Below, one piece after another: positions 1 through 11,581 of a stretch of DNA of 64,000 bases (positions within the stretch are counted from its first letter, which is position 1; each line of letters begins with the position of its first letter). The DNA comes from Cavia porcellus. Its lineage: Eukaryota; Chordata; Mammalia; Rodentia; Caviidae. The stretch lies in the NCBI RefSeq assembly GCF_034190915.1, contig NW_026947485.1:34671519-34735518 (forward strand). Direction: 5' to 3'. Under the pieces are notes generated by a model, which did not search any database, was not told the origin of the DNA, and was given only the letters and a program-made list of their open reading frames with translations. The position numbers were made by a program, and so were the translations under genes.

Positions 1-1300
1 TTTTATTGTTTTGGGAAGAATAAAAACAAATAATGTATTTAAAGCTCTGAAAACAATGCCCACAACACAGCAAGTGTTCCTAGTAAGTGACGGTTACTAC
101 ATTCTGATGACATAAATTCCACATCTTAATGTGTCACTCAACTACACCAATCAACCCGTTCACAAGACGGGAAGGATATTTGCTTTTCTAAATAAAGCTC
201 CACTGTCATTTGTTCCATCTGGGCCCCTCAAGTTCACCCATTTCCTGGAAATGAGAAGTCATTACATAGTAAGCAGATGCCTGACAGGGAGAGGAGCCAC
301 ACAATTAGTATTCTCCCAAATTCCCAAGGCAAGACCCCGCAGTGCAGCCCCTCACACCTCCCCTGGCAGGGCCCTGCCTTCTTCAGGTGTGCAGAATGAA
401 CAGGCCTTTTTAGTCCTCTTTCCACTTCCCCTCCTGTTCCGTGTTTCTGAGACTCCAGCTATCTGGGCTTTTTGTACAGCACCTTTCCTTCCCTATTCCT
501 CTAAACAGTCCTTTCCAGTTTCCTTTCCTAACTCTTCATTTGCCTGCTGCTGAAAAGCCTGTACCTCTGGGGTTCTGTTCTTGTTCTTTCTTTCCCTTCC
601 CTTGCCTTCCTGGATGATATCAACAGGCTCTGATGCTAAGGTCTTAAGTTTCCTACTCTGAGACCCCTCCACTTATTTCCAGTCATATGCTTCCTGTAGC
701 CAACTCCTAAAGGCCCAGCTCCATCTGTTCTGATTCCTGTTACACATAATGACTGGACTACTCTCCTCCCACCCCTAGTTCATATCACGGGCCTAACAGT
801 CAGCACAGAGCTCTGACAGTTAGGGAGAGTTCCATCTTAAACATTCTAAATGTTTCATCTTTAGTTTCCTTCCATTCCCAACTTTAGTTTCCTTCCAACC
901 CAAACTCTTCTTACTCTCCCCTAGACACTGCTGACATCTTTTCACAGTCTCAATTATCCTCTCATCTCACCCCACTTGACCATCAGAGCAGTTTCCTACT
1001 GTTTTGAGGCCCAAGTCTATGTCGGTACAACAGCACAGGGCTCTACCCTAACTGCTTCTTCCTGCTCTTAACTGTAATTCTTGAGGAGGAAAAACTGCCA
1101 GCTGCCCACCCATAGCTCACCTCTCCGCATGCCCTGAGCCCACTTCCTGTAATCCCTGCCCCTGAGATGCCATCGTGCAATCTCTGGATATAACACTACA
1201 CAGGCTGAATTGCTAGGATTTATTCACATTCTTATCTCCTATGAGAGCAAGGACCATGCAGGTTCTCAATCATGTTATCATCTTATTCTATCATTAGTGT
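1..1300. other. Unassigned intergenic DNA
   Basis: I see no gene, RNA or recognisable repeat here. The plus strand is pyrimidine-rich (many CCTTCC and TTTCC runs). A 140-codon open frame at 131-553 has no recognisable domain and is probably chance. Confidence 0.5.
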
Positions 1301-1304
1301 TATT

Positions 1305-1455
1305 ATTTATGCCTCCTATAATTTTTGAGAGCCTACTCTGTAAGAGACACTATATTAACTTTAATATAGAGGTTCTCATTAAATTTGACGTCCATAACTA
1401 TCCCATGAGTAGGCATTATTATCTACAGTTGGTTATTAGCAAAGACTAGTTTTCA
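1305..1455 (+). repeat. MIR-type SINE fragment
   Basis: The block about a size-ordered table of short MIR core words (gagcctactctgt, then tcattaaatttgacgtcc, then actatcccatgagtaggc) follows the order of the MIR core, an ancient tRNA-derived mammalian SINE. It is strongly diverged and has no visible TSD. Confidence 0.6.
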
Positions 1456-1604
1456 TGAATCAAATTTTGGGCCCAGACATTTGGCTTTATATAGTCAAAG
1501 AGCGATTCCTATATAGCAATCATTCCATAAGTGTTTATTTAGTGAAGGTTAACTTAATTACAATTACTCAGTGGGATATAATCAGTATATAAAAACATTT
1601 AAAT

Positions 1605-1775
1605 TAATATTTGTTTTAGTACCAATAACATTATGCTAAGGTTTCCACATATAGGATCTCACTTAATTCTCACAATTTTCCTAAGAGCTAGGTATTATTA
1701 GAATCCCCATAGTATGGATGAAACATAGGTAGATTAATGTAGTCAGGGGTTGTGAGAACAGTCAGGACACAGAAT
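1605..1775 (+). repeat. MIR-type SINE fragment
   Basis: The words gatctcacttaattctcac, cctaagagctaggtattatt and gatgaaacataggtagatta match the order of the MIR core (tcatttaatcctcac, gaggtaggtactatt, gatgaggaaactgag). This is an ancient, non-functional copy. Confidence 0.65.
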
Positions 1776-1859
1776 TTATAATACCATTTTATAATGATCA
1801 TCCAGAGTTAAACACAAGAAAGTGTAGGCAATCTATCCACAACACTAAAGACCCAGAAT

Positions 1860-2465
1860 TTTCAACCATGCGCCTGGATCCCACAGCAATATCCTGCATG
1901 AGTCCAGATGAAAACCTAGAGTTCATGGCAGTGCCTCCTACGAGTCCAACTGGAGGTCTAGAGCCCATGAGAAGGATTTAAATCAGTCTTTTCTTACAGA
2001 TCTGCGCTGGGAAAGTCCAAAGGTCAGTGGTGGAAGCTAGAAAGTATATGCCAGCTGAGTGAAGGTGCTATCTGGTACATTGAGGGTTCTACACTGGAGC
2101 TGAGAAGTCATGCTCAAAATAAGGAGCAGGGCTGCCCTGAAAAGTACTACAGCCATCCTCAGCGACATGGAGGTCCCGAGCTCCTCCAACAATAAGAACA
2201 GTCAAGTACATGCCAGAAAGCTAGCATGAAAAGCTTCTCCTAGAGATTAAGCAGTACACACTTCTCCTCCAGAGCCAGGAAATGATGCTTGATGTAAGGA
2301 CCAGAGCACCCCCAAAGTGAGCCACAGACACTCTCACCAACAAGGTTCCGAGCTTCTCTGATGATAATGGTCAAACTCACACTGGGGAAGCTAGTCATGA
2401 CGAGCTCCTCCATGAAAACTAACAGCTCAAAACAGCAATGCTTAAGAGAAACTGACAATGCCTAA
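1860..2465. repeat. Diverged tandem duplication, unit about 170 bp
   Basis: The block near 2171-2255 (ggtcccgagctcctcc, then gaaagctagcatgaaaagct, then tctcctagagattaagcag) reappears near 2342-2430 as ggttccgagcttctct, then gaagctagtcatgacgagct, then cctccatgaaaactaacag. Order and spacing are kept. Fainter related words lie upstream at 1900-1990. I do not recognise the family. No coding function is apparent. Confidence 0.4.
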
Positions 2466-2879
2466 CTCTTTTTCTCCATGTCTCTATTTATGCTGACAAT
2501 TTTCTTCAGGTGGGCCATCTATACGCAGCACCATTCTGATTTAATTCAGCTGGTGTTAAGTTGACCACCAGTTTTTAATCCATAACAGTTAAGTAACTTG
2601 TTGAAGATCTCCCAACTAACAAAAAGCTAAACCAAGTCTCAAAAACAAATCTTTGTTTCCATAGGCAATGCTTCAAACAGTATACTATCTCCCTTCAATA
2701 TTTAAGGGCTTCTGAAGTTTGAGATTAATTGCATTGTGAACATTCAATAATCATTATGACCATCACAACCTTATAACTTTTGACCAGGCTAAAGCATGAA
2801 AAATAAATCATTAAATATGAATATCCAAGTGTTTCTTTTCAAAACACTTCATCTTATCCAGCATATTAAAACTTACTAT

Positions 2880-4364
2880 TGTTATGTTGTTATGTCCTCT
2901 TTTATCTCAATCTCTCCCTTCTTCATTAAAAAAATTATTTAATTATTTTTACTACTTTTTTAATTAAGGGGAAAAAATCAAAAAAATTAGCAGATATATT
3001 ACAGTAATTTTTTGATTTCCTATTAACTTGATTTGAAGTCCTGTAATACTCCCACTATCTTGTTTTGACTGATTAGACTCTGTTCCGTTCTGTATGATAG
3101 TATCAAGTTTGAGAGTATAGGCAACTACTTTGAAGGCAATAAGATTCACTATGATGCCCATTCTGGTTTGACTATTATCTTCTTTTGAAGTGCTGTAATG
3201 TTTACAATGTTTAGTTTTTATTGGTCTTGTTCTCTACTGTTTTGTTCAACTTTATAATACCTAATGAGATAGACAATTCTTAAGGAAGCAAGAGGCATTA
3301 TGGTAACCATTATTGATAACCTTGTTCTTTGTTTTTACATCATGTGCTATGTCTATCCTTGGTGGTTTTGACTGACAGCTTTGTTTTGTCATATATTATT
3401 TTATTCTCTTCCAAAAAAAGTAATAAGAACTACGGGAGTAATAAAACCCAAAATGTGTAAATTTTGTTGTAATAAAGAGAGGGAAAAAAAAGTGCTCTAA
3501 AGGATAGAACTGCAAGTTGTATCCTGTTAGGTGTGTTAAATAGATGACCATATTATTGTTATTGATTGGATCACTGAACACAACTGTTTGCAGTCTCATT
3601 GTTTGAATGTCTACTTTGTATGCTTTGATCCTATTACTTGAACAACTATTTCTAAGATGATAATGTGTAACCTATTTGGTGATTTCTTAGTTTGTTTTTT
3701 GTAGTTCTGTATTACTTGTACCCTTACACTGTTTTGTTTTGTTTTTTTCTCTTTTTCCTTTTAAATAAAATTTTAAAAAAAGAAAAAAAAAACCAAATAG
3801 TGGCAGTGCTAAACCGACACAGTCACTTGTCTCTGCTCCATACTACTGGTTCAATCCGTATTTTTGGATTTCTCTTTGCTTTGCAACCTTTCTCTTACAT
3901 TTTTTCTATAGTACATGCATGCATGGCATGTGTGTGCGTGCATACTGGCATATGAGGATTTAATGTATATTCTTTTGTATGTCTAGTAATAATATATGTT
4001 TACAACCATGCTAATTGAGTACTAGAAGACTTTTGTTTCAAGTAAGGCAAAGAGCTTAGTACTTACAGCAACCCTTAACAGACTCTGATGGAAAAAGTAA
4101 ATTCACAATGCAGAGAAGAGTGTGCGTTTTTAGGGAGGAAAAAGTGAAGCAAAGAATGTGCTTTTACTGCTAATTTGACAGAAATGAGTCCAAAGAAATG
4201 TAATTGTTGACTATAATACCGTATGAATAATGTTAATGACTACACTAGATTAATGTTACTAACTGTGGTGGGTTATGCTTATGTTAATAACTATCCAAGG
4301 TTTTTGTCTCTCATTTTTTCTGCATTTCAGCAAGAATAAACCTCTATCTCTCTGAAAAAAAAAA
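2880..4364 (+). mobile_element. L1 3'-end insertion with probable 3' transduction
   Basis: The interval is flanked by the 12-bp direct repeat aaaacttactat (2868-2879 and 4365-4376). It opens with the terminal words of the local L1 3' UTR (gttatgttgttatgtcctct, also seen at 20222). It continues with L1 3' UTR to an A-rich end near 3760-3792. It then carries about 570 bp of non-L1 sequence, ending in AATAAA (about 4335) and a poly(A) run (4355-4368). I infer an L1 transcript that read past its own weak poly(A) site. The TSD is partly A-rich, which limits confidence. Confidence 0.5.
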
Positions 4365-4376
4365 AAAACTTACTAT

Positions 4377-5508
4377 GGTTTTCATATAATACTATGAAAA
4401 CCCAAAAAGAAATACAGAACAAACATTAATGCTTATATGTAAGTAGAAAAAATAATGAACTTCTTCCAAAGACATCCTGCAATCCAAAAAGGAATAACTA
4501 TTTCAAATCGACTTTGTCTATGAGTTGTTAATGGCATACAAAAGATAGATTAACAATGGTACTAATGAATCCCATAGCTGAAGACCATGTGTTAATTAGA
4601 ATAATACAGTGTACCAGCGGTTCATTTACGAATTCCTTTGGGGTGGAAGCTGGTGGAAACCATACAAACATTTTGAAGTTGCAAAAACACCGTTACAGTT
4701 TTGTAATAATGGCTGTTAAAGGCACCAAGCCAAGTCAACAATATAAGTAATAACTTTCTATGGTCAATTTTAAGCAAAATCAGAGTGTAAGTAGCTCAAA
4801 TAGGAGGAAAAAGAAAAGACAAAATGAAGGATGAGGGAGATAAGTTTCAAAGACAGCCAAAAGACATCACAGGAGGACTTGAAATGAGAAGAGTGTAAAT
4901 GGTTAACAGAATCAGAATAACGGGAAATGTTACACGTAAGAGGAGGCAGACTAAAAAGACAAACTAGGAAAGGACTTTGTGAAAGTAAACAGGCATAACA
5001 AAAAGAAACATGTTTGGCTTAAAGGAAGAAAGGTGATTAAGAAAAGATCTAAGATGTTCAAAGGGAAAGTCAGAAGAATACCCAGATGGGGGATACTGGA
5101 AACATTCCGTTTCCCCTTATTATGTCTACCTCTGAAAAGAATTTGAAACAATTCATACTATCAATGAGGTAGCCAAAACAAGGAGGAAAATCTAACAGTA
5201 CTGAAAGGAAATAAATCAATTTATGTTTCTGAAAGGAAGCAAACAATTTATTAGAAACCAAGAGAACAAAGTGACATGAGAAATGGAAATAAGACGACAG
5301 GGTAAGAAGAAATAGAGAGTATATCTAAAAAGAAGTGGTATGTGGTGGTGGCTACAGGAACAATTTTAGAAACAGAGAATTAGTATTAATATGAAAGGCA
5401 CTATCACCACCCCAAGTAATGCAAGTGAGAAGGTCGGGAACAATTCTCAAATTCTAAAACATGCTACAGGGTACTAGCTGAACATTCAGTGGTGCACCCG
5501 TGCGCGCA

Positions 5509-5510
<2 letters not shown>
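4377..5510. other. Unassigned intergenic DNA
   Basis: No gene or clear repeat is visible. The sequence is AT-rich, with purine-rich plus-strand stretches at 4800-5330. Open frames here are short and featureless. Confidence 0.45.

Positions 5511-5540
<30 letters not shown>
5511..5540. repeat. (TG)n microsatellite
   Basis: Fifteen uninterrupted TG dinucleotides precede a TTGTTTACG block. Confidence 0.95.
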
Positions 5541-5542
<2 letters not shown>

Positions 5543-6069
5543 GTTTACGTAAAACACATACTCCTGGAAAAAAATAATATATCTAAAACTTTTTAATCAA
5601 CACTGTTTGAAGGAGCGCTTACATTTGTCCAAGTGCCCCAAGGTGAATGGACTACAGCTTTGGTAGCGTGTTGTAGTACTTTACAGTCCTAGGATATAGG
5701 TCCTAGGGATGCCCAGAGCGAACTCCAACTATTCACAATAAAGTAATAATTTTGTCAAGGTGTAATTTTGAAAACGTTACAGCTATAGCTGCTGCACTTT
5801 TTTATACGGATGCTGTGTAACTAACTCATAAGTAATCAAGCGTGCTCATGAGAAGGAAGCATATTTGGAGATAGTTAAGGCATAAAATAAAGAAACCGGT
5901 GAGAAGGTGAGTTAGCAGAGAAGCAAAGTGGCCTTGAAGTCTTCAGGAAGAGAGCTGGAGCCCAAGCTTTCTCAGCTGGTGCGGGTTGGGGCGCAGCAGG
6001 GAGCCAAGCAGTGTGGCCTGACAGCTGGAAGAGAGAGCGAGAGTGCAAGAGGCAGGGGAAAAGGCGCAC

Positions 6070-6345
6070 CTCCAAATTCAGCATTTCGGATTTTGAGGAC
6101 TCCTCGGATTCCCCTTCTCCCTGTTCCTCGTCCTGAGAGCGGCGAATGAGTTGCTGGAGCAAGTGGGAGGAGCCTCTGTTCAAAGTACTTTTCGCCCTCT
6201 GTCCAGAGGAAAAAAGAGACCAACCAGACTGGTGCCTTTTTTCTGAATTCAACCATGTCGATGGGCCTCCAGCTGATAAAGTGCCCAAGCGTCTCAGGAG
6301 AGAGGGCGATCTTATTCCCCGGGGATCTCGCCAGGGTGCCGCCAT
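6070..6345 (-). CDS. Candidate first coding exon of an unidentified host gene
   Basis: On the minus strand an ATG at 6345 sits in a strong start context (A at -3, G at +4) inside CAAGATGGC, a common YY1/start-codon arrangement in mammalian first exons. The frame starts MAAPWRDPRG and runs exactly 92 codons to a possible splice donor, GAG|GTGCGC, at 6070/6069. The open frame continues to 5875 beyond it, but that part reads like intron. The C-terminal third is acidic and Ser/Glu-rich (QDEEQGEGESEESSKSE). I do not recognise the protein and found no later exon in 1-5.9 kb. It could instead be 5' UTR or a chance frame in a CpG-rich promoter. Confidence 0.4.
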
Positions 6346-6350
6346 CTTGT
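6341..6350 (-). promoter_or_regulatory. YY1-type motif over a start codon
   Basis: The minus strand reads ACAAGATGGC, the core YY1 site, with the ATG of the candidate exon embedded in it. Confidence 0.5.
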
Positions 6351-6358
6351 TTAATTTG

Positions 6359-6372
6359 GTTGCCTAGGAAAC
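6359..6372. promoter_or_regulatory. RFX-type X-box (GTTGCCTAGGAAAC)
   Basis: The imperfect palindrome GTTGCC-TA-GGAAAC fits the X-box consensus GTNRCC..RGYAAC bound by RFX factors, which drive many ciliary genes. It lies 13 bp upstream of the minus-strand ATG, so it is at or just within the transcribed region if that start is used. Confidence 0.6.
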
Positions 6373-6400
6373 TGGCGCAGGAAGGATGCGCCGCAAGGAA

Positions 6401-6417
6401 TTCTGGGGCCTGTAGTC
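6401..6417 (-). promoter_or_regulatory. ZNF143/SBS-like motif
   Basis: The minus strand reads GACTACAGGCCCCAGAA, which matches the ACTACAnnTCCCAGAA promoter element except at the core T. Confidence 0.45.
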
Positions 6418-6759
6418 TCCGGCCCTTCGCGAGGGCTCCTCTGGGGCTTTTCTCTCTTCGTTAATTTTCTCTAATCAGCCCAGTCGCTAGCTTTGTTTCC
6501 TGTTGCTTGCCTTTCTCATTTCTACCTCTTTTCTTCACATCCTTTTCTTTGTTTTCAGCCGTCTTTCTCCCAACCTGGAGGCTCCCTTTGAGCTTTTGAG
6601 CCCAACTTGTATCACAGGTGCATCTGCTGTCCAGCTTGGTTCTCAAGGATTCTTTCGCAGACTCGTGCTTTGGAAGGGTGTGATGTTCCTAATGCTGTCT
6701 GTAGGAAAGCTAGTAACACTGAAATGTAACTATGCGGAGCTCAGTACGAGGAGCTGAGG

Positions 6760-7590
6760 GTGTGCAGAAATAAAGTAGAAGGTATGACTTGTCCTTATGG
6801 CTTAATTGTGAATAATAAAGAGAAACTATCAGACGACTTGAGAACTAATTTGTAATTAATAACACACAACCACTACCACCACCACCACCCGTGTGCCAAA
6901 ATGATAAGCCCTGTCCTTGGGGAGAAAGCCCAGCAGCAGATCCAGGAAGAGAGAGAAAAAATGACTCAAACTGAATGTATCTGAAAGCCCCTGAAAAGCT
7001 ATTAGCATCCCATAAATAATTGTATTAATTAAGTGACCTGCACTGGTAATTATTTTAATCTTGCAGCATAGCTACTTTTTGCAGTCTTTGAAAATACTCT
7101 TTACTAGAATACAAAGCATGATTTTATGCCACTGATTTTTGTAACCCAAATCCCATAGCCTTAAGCTCTGCAAAGTAGATACTCCGTAGAAAAGCAGAAT
7201 AAAAATTATAGTAACCATTATTGCCCTAGTGATGACAATAGAGATCCTTGGCAGGGAAGTCACCCTCATCCTCTTGGCCTTACAGGGCCTTTTCTCCACG
7301 CTTCAGTGACAGCAGTTGCAAATACAAAATGATCCTGTCAATGACTGTCAGGGGAGAAGGAGAAAAAAATCCTTGTGGACACCATCCATTGACTATTATC
7401 TTTCTCAGTGCTTGAGGGACCGTTAAAACTGACATAAAGCTTTCAGAATTACCTTCTTCATTATCTTGCTAGTCATAAATGTAAAGGCTGCATGGAAAGT
7501 GTCTTTCTGCTGGGCTCATCTTACTTCTTTCCAATAGGCAGATTCCTCCAAGGGATTAATCCCACAGTCACCTCCAAAATGCAATAGAAA
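6760..7590. other. Unassigned intergenic DNA
   Basis: No gene or repeat is recognised, apart from a short CCA-rich run near 6870-6890. Confidence 0.45.
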
Positions 7591-7598
7591 AGAACATT

Positions 7599-7621
7599 TG
7601 TGTGTGTGTGTGTGTGTGTGT
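7599..7621. repeat. (TG)n microsatellite
   Basis: A short uninterrupted TG run. Confidence 0.9.
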
Positions 7622-7862
7622 TTAAATGACTTAATCAGCATTCTAGCAAAGTGAGTTTTGCCAGTGTCAATCTGTTGAGAAAAGTGTCGAAAGGCAGAGT
7701 TAGGACTTGTCAAAGAGTAATTTCAAGAAGTTAAAAAAAATTCTCACAAACATTAAAGAAACGTGAAAGATTCTGTTCAACCATCAATTAATAAAGAAAT
7801 GGAAAAAATTGGTTCTGAGGTATTCAGAATCCACAAGGGAAGACATTCAGAAATAGGTTTGC

Positions 7863-7996
7863 TGCTGGGTATGATGGTGCAGGTCTGTAATCCCACTACT
7901 CAGGAGGCTGAAGCAGGAGTTTTGCTGTGAGTTTGAGATCTGGGCTACGTAAGCAAGTTCAAGGTCAGCCTGCACTACATAGTGAGACCCTATCAT

Positions 7997-8044
<48 letters not shown>

Positions 8045-8084
8045 AAAAGAAAAAGAAAAAAGAGGAAAGAAAAGGAAAGGAAAT
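7863..8084 (+). repeat. B1-like SINE with expanded GAAA tail
   Basis: The 7SL-derived words gctgggtatgatggtgcagg, tgtaatcccactactcagga, gtcagcctgcactacatagt and gagaccctatc are in B1 order. They are followed by a (GAAA)n tract at about 7999-8045 that degrades into purine-rich sequence to 8084. The near-repeat aaataggttt / aaattaggttt on the two sides is a possible TSD. There is an internal duplication of the gttcaagg..ggcctgggctac segment. Confidence 0.85.
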
Positions 8085-8214
8085 TAGGTTTATCAAGTTA
8101 GACACAAAACTGGTTAATGCCCTATGAGACGATAAATCTTAGTTTTGGGGGTTGCATATATATTTCTAGATATTTGGTTTCTTTTTTTCTTTACACATAC
8201 CTCTCTCCTCATTT

Positions 8215-8310
8215 GATATATATGGCTCAATGGAGTTAAATAACTGGGCGAAAGTCATCTGGTGGGGCTGAAATCCAAGCCCAAAATGACCAAAGCCACA
8301 GTCTTCCTTT
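8215..8310 (+). repeat. MIR-type SINE fragment
   Basis: ggagttaaataactgggcga, then gtcatctggtggggctgaaa and tccaagcccaa follow the 3' half of the MIR core. It is ancient and diverged. Confidence 0.5.
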
Positions 8311-8404
8311 GACGATCACTTTTGCAGGTGAAAGAAAATATGAGGCAATATAAACAATCAGAGATCTCAGAAGGAAAATTATGTCAGTCTATATTTTTAA
8401 GATT

Positions 8405-8483
8405 AACACAAACGGAGTGTAATTCTAGCACCCTGGAGGTTGAAGCAGGAGGACTGAAAGTGAAAGGCAACTTGGGCAATTTA
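8405..8483 (+). repeat. 5' half of a B1-ID SINE split by L1
   Basis: gtgtaattctagcaccctgg, aggttgaagcaggaggactg and caacttgggcaattta are B1 body words that stop at 8483. The same SINE resumes at 21911 with ttgggcaattta (the TSD of the intervening L1), followed by gatcctgtctcaaaa. Confidence 0.8.
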
Positions 8484-9444
8484 TTTTATTTTATTATATA
8501 TTAATTTTATTTTAAAAAGAGAAAAGTCAGAAAAGAAAAACAAAAAGCAAAAGACATAAACATCAACAGCAAACTCAAAACAATAACAATATAGGTTTTC
8601 AAAACAGAATGGAAGAAACTTAGCAATGGTTATTATATTGCATATTGTTCCCTTTTTTTCAAAGAAAGAAAAGAAAATAGGAAAACAGAAAAGAAGGGTA
8701 GAACAATACTGAATTCAAAAAAATTATCATCATAGAATTGCTAGTTGATACACTATTCATTGTCATCTTAAAAAAAAATAGTTGCCAAAGTCACAAAATC
8801 AAAGCACACATAGTGGTTAGACACTCAAACACTGACAGTGCAAATCCTTCCGTTCAGTGTTCCAACAGAAATTCAGTAATATGGTCATCTATTTTACACA
8901 CTATTTATACCATTATACTCTTTAAAGCACTTACTTTCCCTTTCACTTTCACAATATCTATTATACTTTTTGGATCCCATTATTCTGCAGTTTTTATTAT
9001 TTTATTACTTTTTAGAGGGACAATGTGATATTTACTAATGTGAGCCTTGTTTATTTCACTAAAGAGGATATTTTCAAGTTGCTTCTACTTACCTATAAAG
9101 GCCTCAAGATCTGAGTAGTATTCCATTGTATTAAAATACCACATTTTTTCATCCACTCTGCAACTGATGGGCATTTTGGTTGTTTCCAATATTTAGCTAT
9201 CACGAGCTGTGCTGCACCGAACATGGGTGCACATATATCTCTGTGACATGACCTTTTCCATTTTTCTGGGAAAATACCCAGGAGGGGAATAGCTGAATTG
9301 AATTGAATGGAATCCTAGTTTTTTGAGGAACCTCCATACTGATTTCCACAGTGATTGCACCAGTCTGCACTCCCACCAACAGTAGAGAAGTGTTGTTTTT
9401 TTTCCCCCCGCAGCCTTGTCAACATGTGCTATCAGTTGATTTCT

Positions 9445-9549
9445 CTCTTTTTTTTTTTTTTTTTTTTTTTTACCGGTACCGGGGATCGAACTCACGACCG
9501 CCTGCTTGCAAGGCAGGTGCTTATGCCGCTGAGCTAAATCCTCAGCCCC
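9445..9549 (-). repeat. ID SINE in the L1
   Basis: A tRNA-derived ID element on the minus strand (gggctgaggatttagctcag onward) with a long A tail, read here as T(24) at about 9449-9472. The 14-bp TSD atcagttgatttct is perfect (9431-9444 and 9550-9563). This copy is young. Confidence 0.92.
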
Positions 9550-11581
9550 ATCAGTTGATTTCTTGATGGCAGCCATTCTATCTGTGGTAAGATGAAATCT
9601 CATTGCTGTTTTAATTTGCATTTCTCGAATGGCTAAGGATGTTGAACATTTTCTTCATGTATTTATTTGCCGTTTGTATATCTACATCTGAGAACTGTGT
9701 GTTCATCTCTGATGCCCAGTTTTGGACAGGATCTTTGAATTTGGGGGGTTTGATGTTTTTCAGTTCTTTATATGTTCTGGATATGAGTCTTTGTCTGAGG
9801 GATTGTTGACTAAAATTCTTTCCCAGTCTGTGGGTTTTCTTTTCATTTTGTTGGTGATTTCTTTTGAAGTGCAGAAACTTTTTAGTAATATGAGATCCCA
9901 GTCGTTGATTCTTTGAAGTATTTCTATGTGCTTTGCGTTTTATTCGTGAATTTTTTGCCTACCTCTACGTCTTCAAGATTTCTACCTATCTTATCTTCCA
10001 GTAGATTTAGTGTTTCTGTTTTAATGTTTACATCCTTGATCCATTTTGACTTGTTTAGTGTATGATGATAGGCATGGGTCTATTTTCAGTCTTCAGCAAG
10101 TAGAAAGCCGATTTTTCCAGTACCATTGATTAAAGAGGCTATCTTTTCCCCAATGAACATGTTTAGCCCTTTGTCAAATATCAGGTGGCTGAATGTCTTT
10201 GTAGTAGTGTTTGAATCTTCTAATCTGTTCCATTGATCCTCAGGTCTATTTCTTTGCCAGTACTATGCTGATTTTATTGCTGTGGCTTTGCAGTATAGTT
10301 TCAGGTCAGGAATTCAGATGCCTCCTATCTTACCTTTATATCCCAGAATTGCTTTTGCTATTCTAGGTTTCTTCTGTTTCCAAATGAATTTTAGGAATAT
10401 TTTCTCTAGATCTGTAAGGTATGTTGATGGTATTTTGATTGGGATTGCATTGAATCTGTATAATAGTTTTGGGAGTATAGCCATTTTCACAATGTTGGTT
10501 CTTCCTAGCCAAGAGCAAGGAATATCCTTCCATTTTCTAATATCCTCTTCAGTCTCCTTTTTTAGAGTAGTATAATTTGCAGCACATAGATCTTTTGCAT
10601 TCTTGGTTAGGTTGACTCCTAAGTATCTGATTTTTTTAGATGCTATTGTGAAAGGCGATATTTCCATAATTTTTCTCTCTGTGAGTTTTTTGTTTGAGGA
10701 GAGGAATGCTATTGATTTTTGAGTGTTGACATTGTATCCAGCTTTGCTGCTGAATTTATCACATCTAGCACTCTTTTAATGGAGTTTTTGGGGTCTTCTA
10801 TGTACAGTATCATGTCATCTGCAAATAATAATTTAACTTCTTTTTCTATTTTTATTCCTTTTATTTCTCCCTCTTGCCTGATTGCTCTGGCTAATATTTC
10901 TAGAACTATATTGAGTAGGAGAGGTGATAGTGGACATCCTTGTCTTGTTCCTGATTTTAGAGTGAAGGATTTCAGTTTTTGTCCACTTAGTATAAAGTTG
11001 GCTGTTGGATTGTCATAAATGGCATTTATGAGATTGAGGTACATGCCATCTATTCTGAGTTTCTGTAAGGCTTTTTATCAAAAACAAGCATTGGACTTTC
11101 TCAAAAGCTTTTTCTGCATCCATTGAGATGATCATTTGATTTTTATTTTTGGCTCTGTTGATATGGTATATGACATTTATTGATTTGCATATGTTAACCA
11201 TCCCTACATTCCTAGAATAAATCCTGCTTGGTCATGGTGTATAATCTTATTGATGATTTGCTGCATTATATTTGTCAGTATTTTACTGAGACTCTTTGCA
11301 TCATTAGTGAGATTGGTCTATAGTTCTCCTTTATAGTTGGGTCTTTCTCTGGTTTTGGTAGCAGGGTAATACTGGCTTCCAAGAATCATTTAGGGAAGAC
11401 TGCTTTTCTTTCAGATTCATTGAAGAGTTTAAGGAATGTTGGCATTAAATCTTCTCTAAATTTCTTATAGAATTCAGCTGTGAATCCATCAGAACCTGGG
11501 CTTTTCTTTGTTGGTAAGTTTTTAATCACACTTTTTATTTCACTAGCTGATATTGGATTATTCAAAATTGCTATATTGAAG

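Larger units (their letters stand above)
5930..6470. promoter_or_regulatory. CpG-rich promoter region (CpG-island-like)
   Basis: CpG dinucleotides are frequent here (about 20 or more in 540 bp) and rare in the flanks. The interval holds an RFX-type X-box, a YY1-type CAAGATGGC on the minus strand and a ZNF143-like ACTACA..CCCAGAA on the minus strand. There is no TATA box. These are typical of broad mammalian housekeeping or ciliary promoters. A candidate first coding exon on the minus strand starts inside it. A plus-strand transcript from the same promoter is possible but no plus-strand coding exon is evident. Confidence 0.65.

Noticed and set aside
131..553. 140-codon plus-strand frame
   Set aside because: Skewed to Pro, Ser, Phe and Leu by pyrimidine-rich DNA, with no domain, no splice logic and no start context of note.
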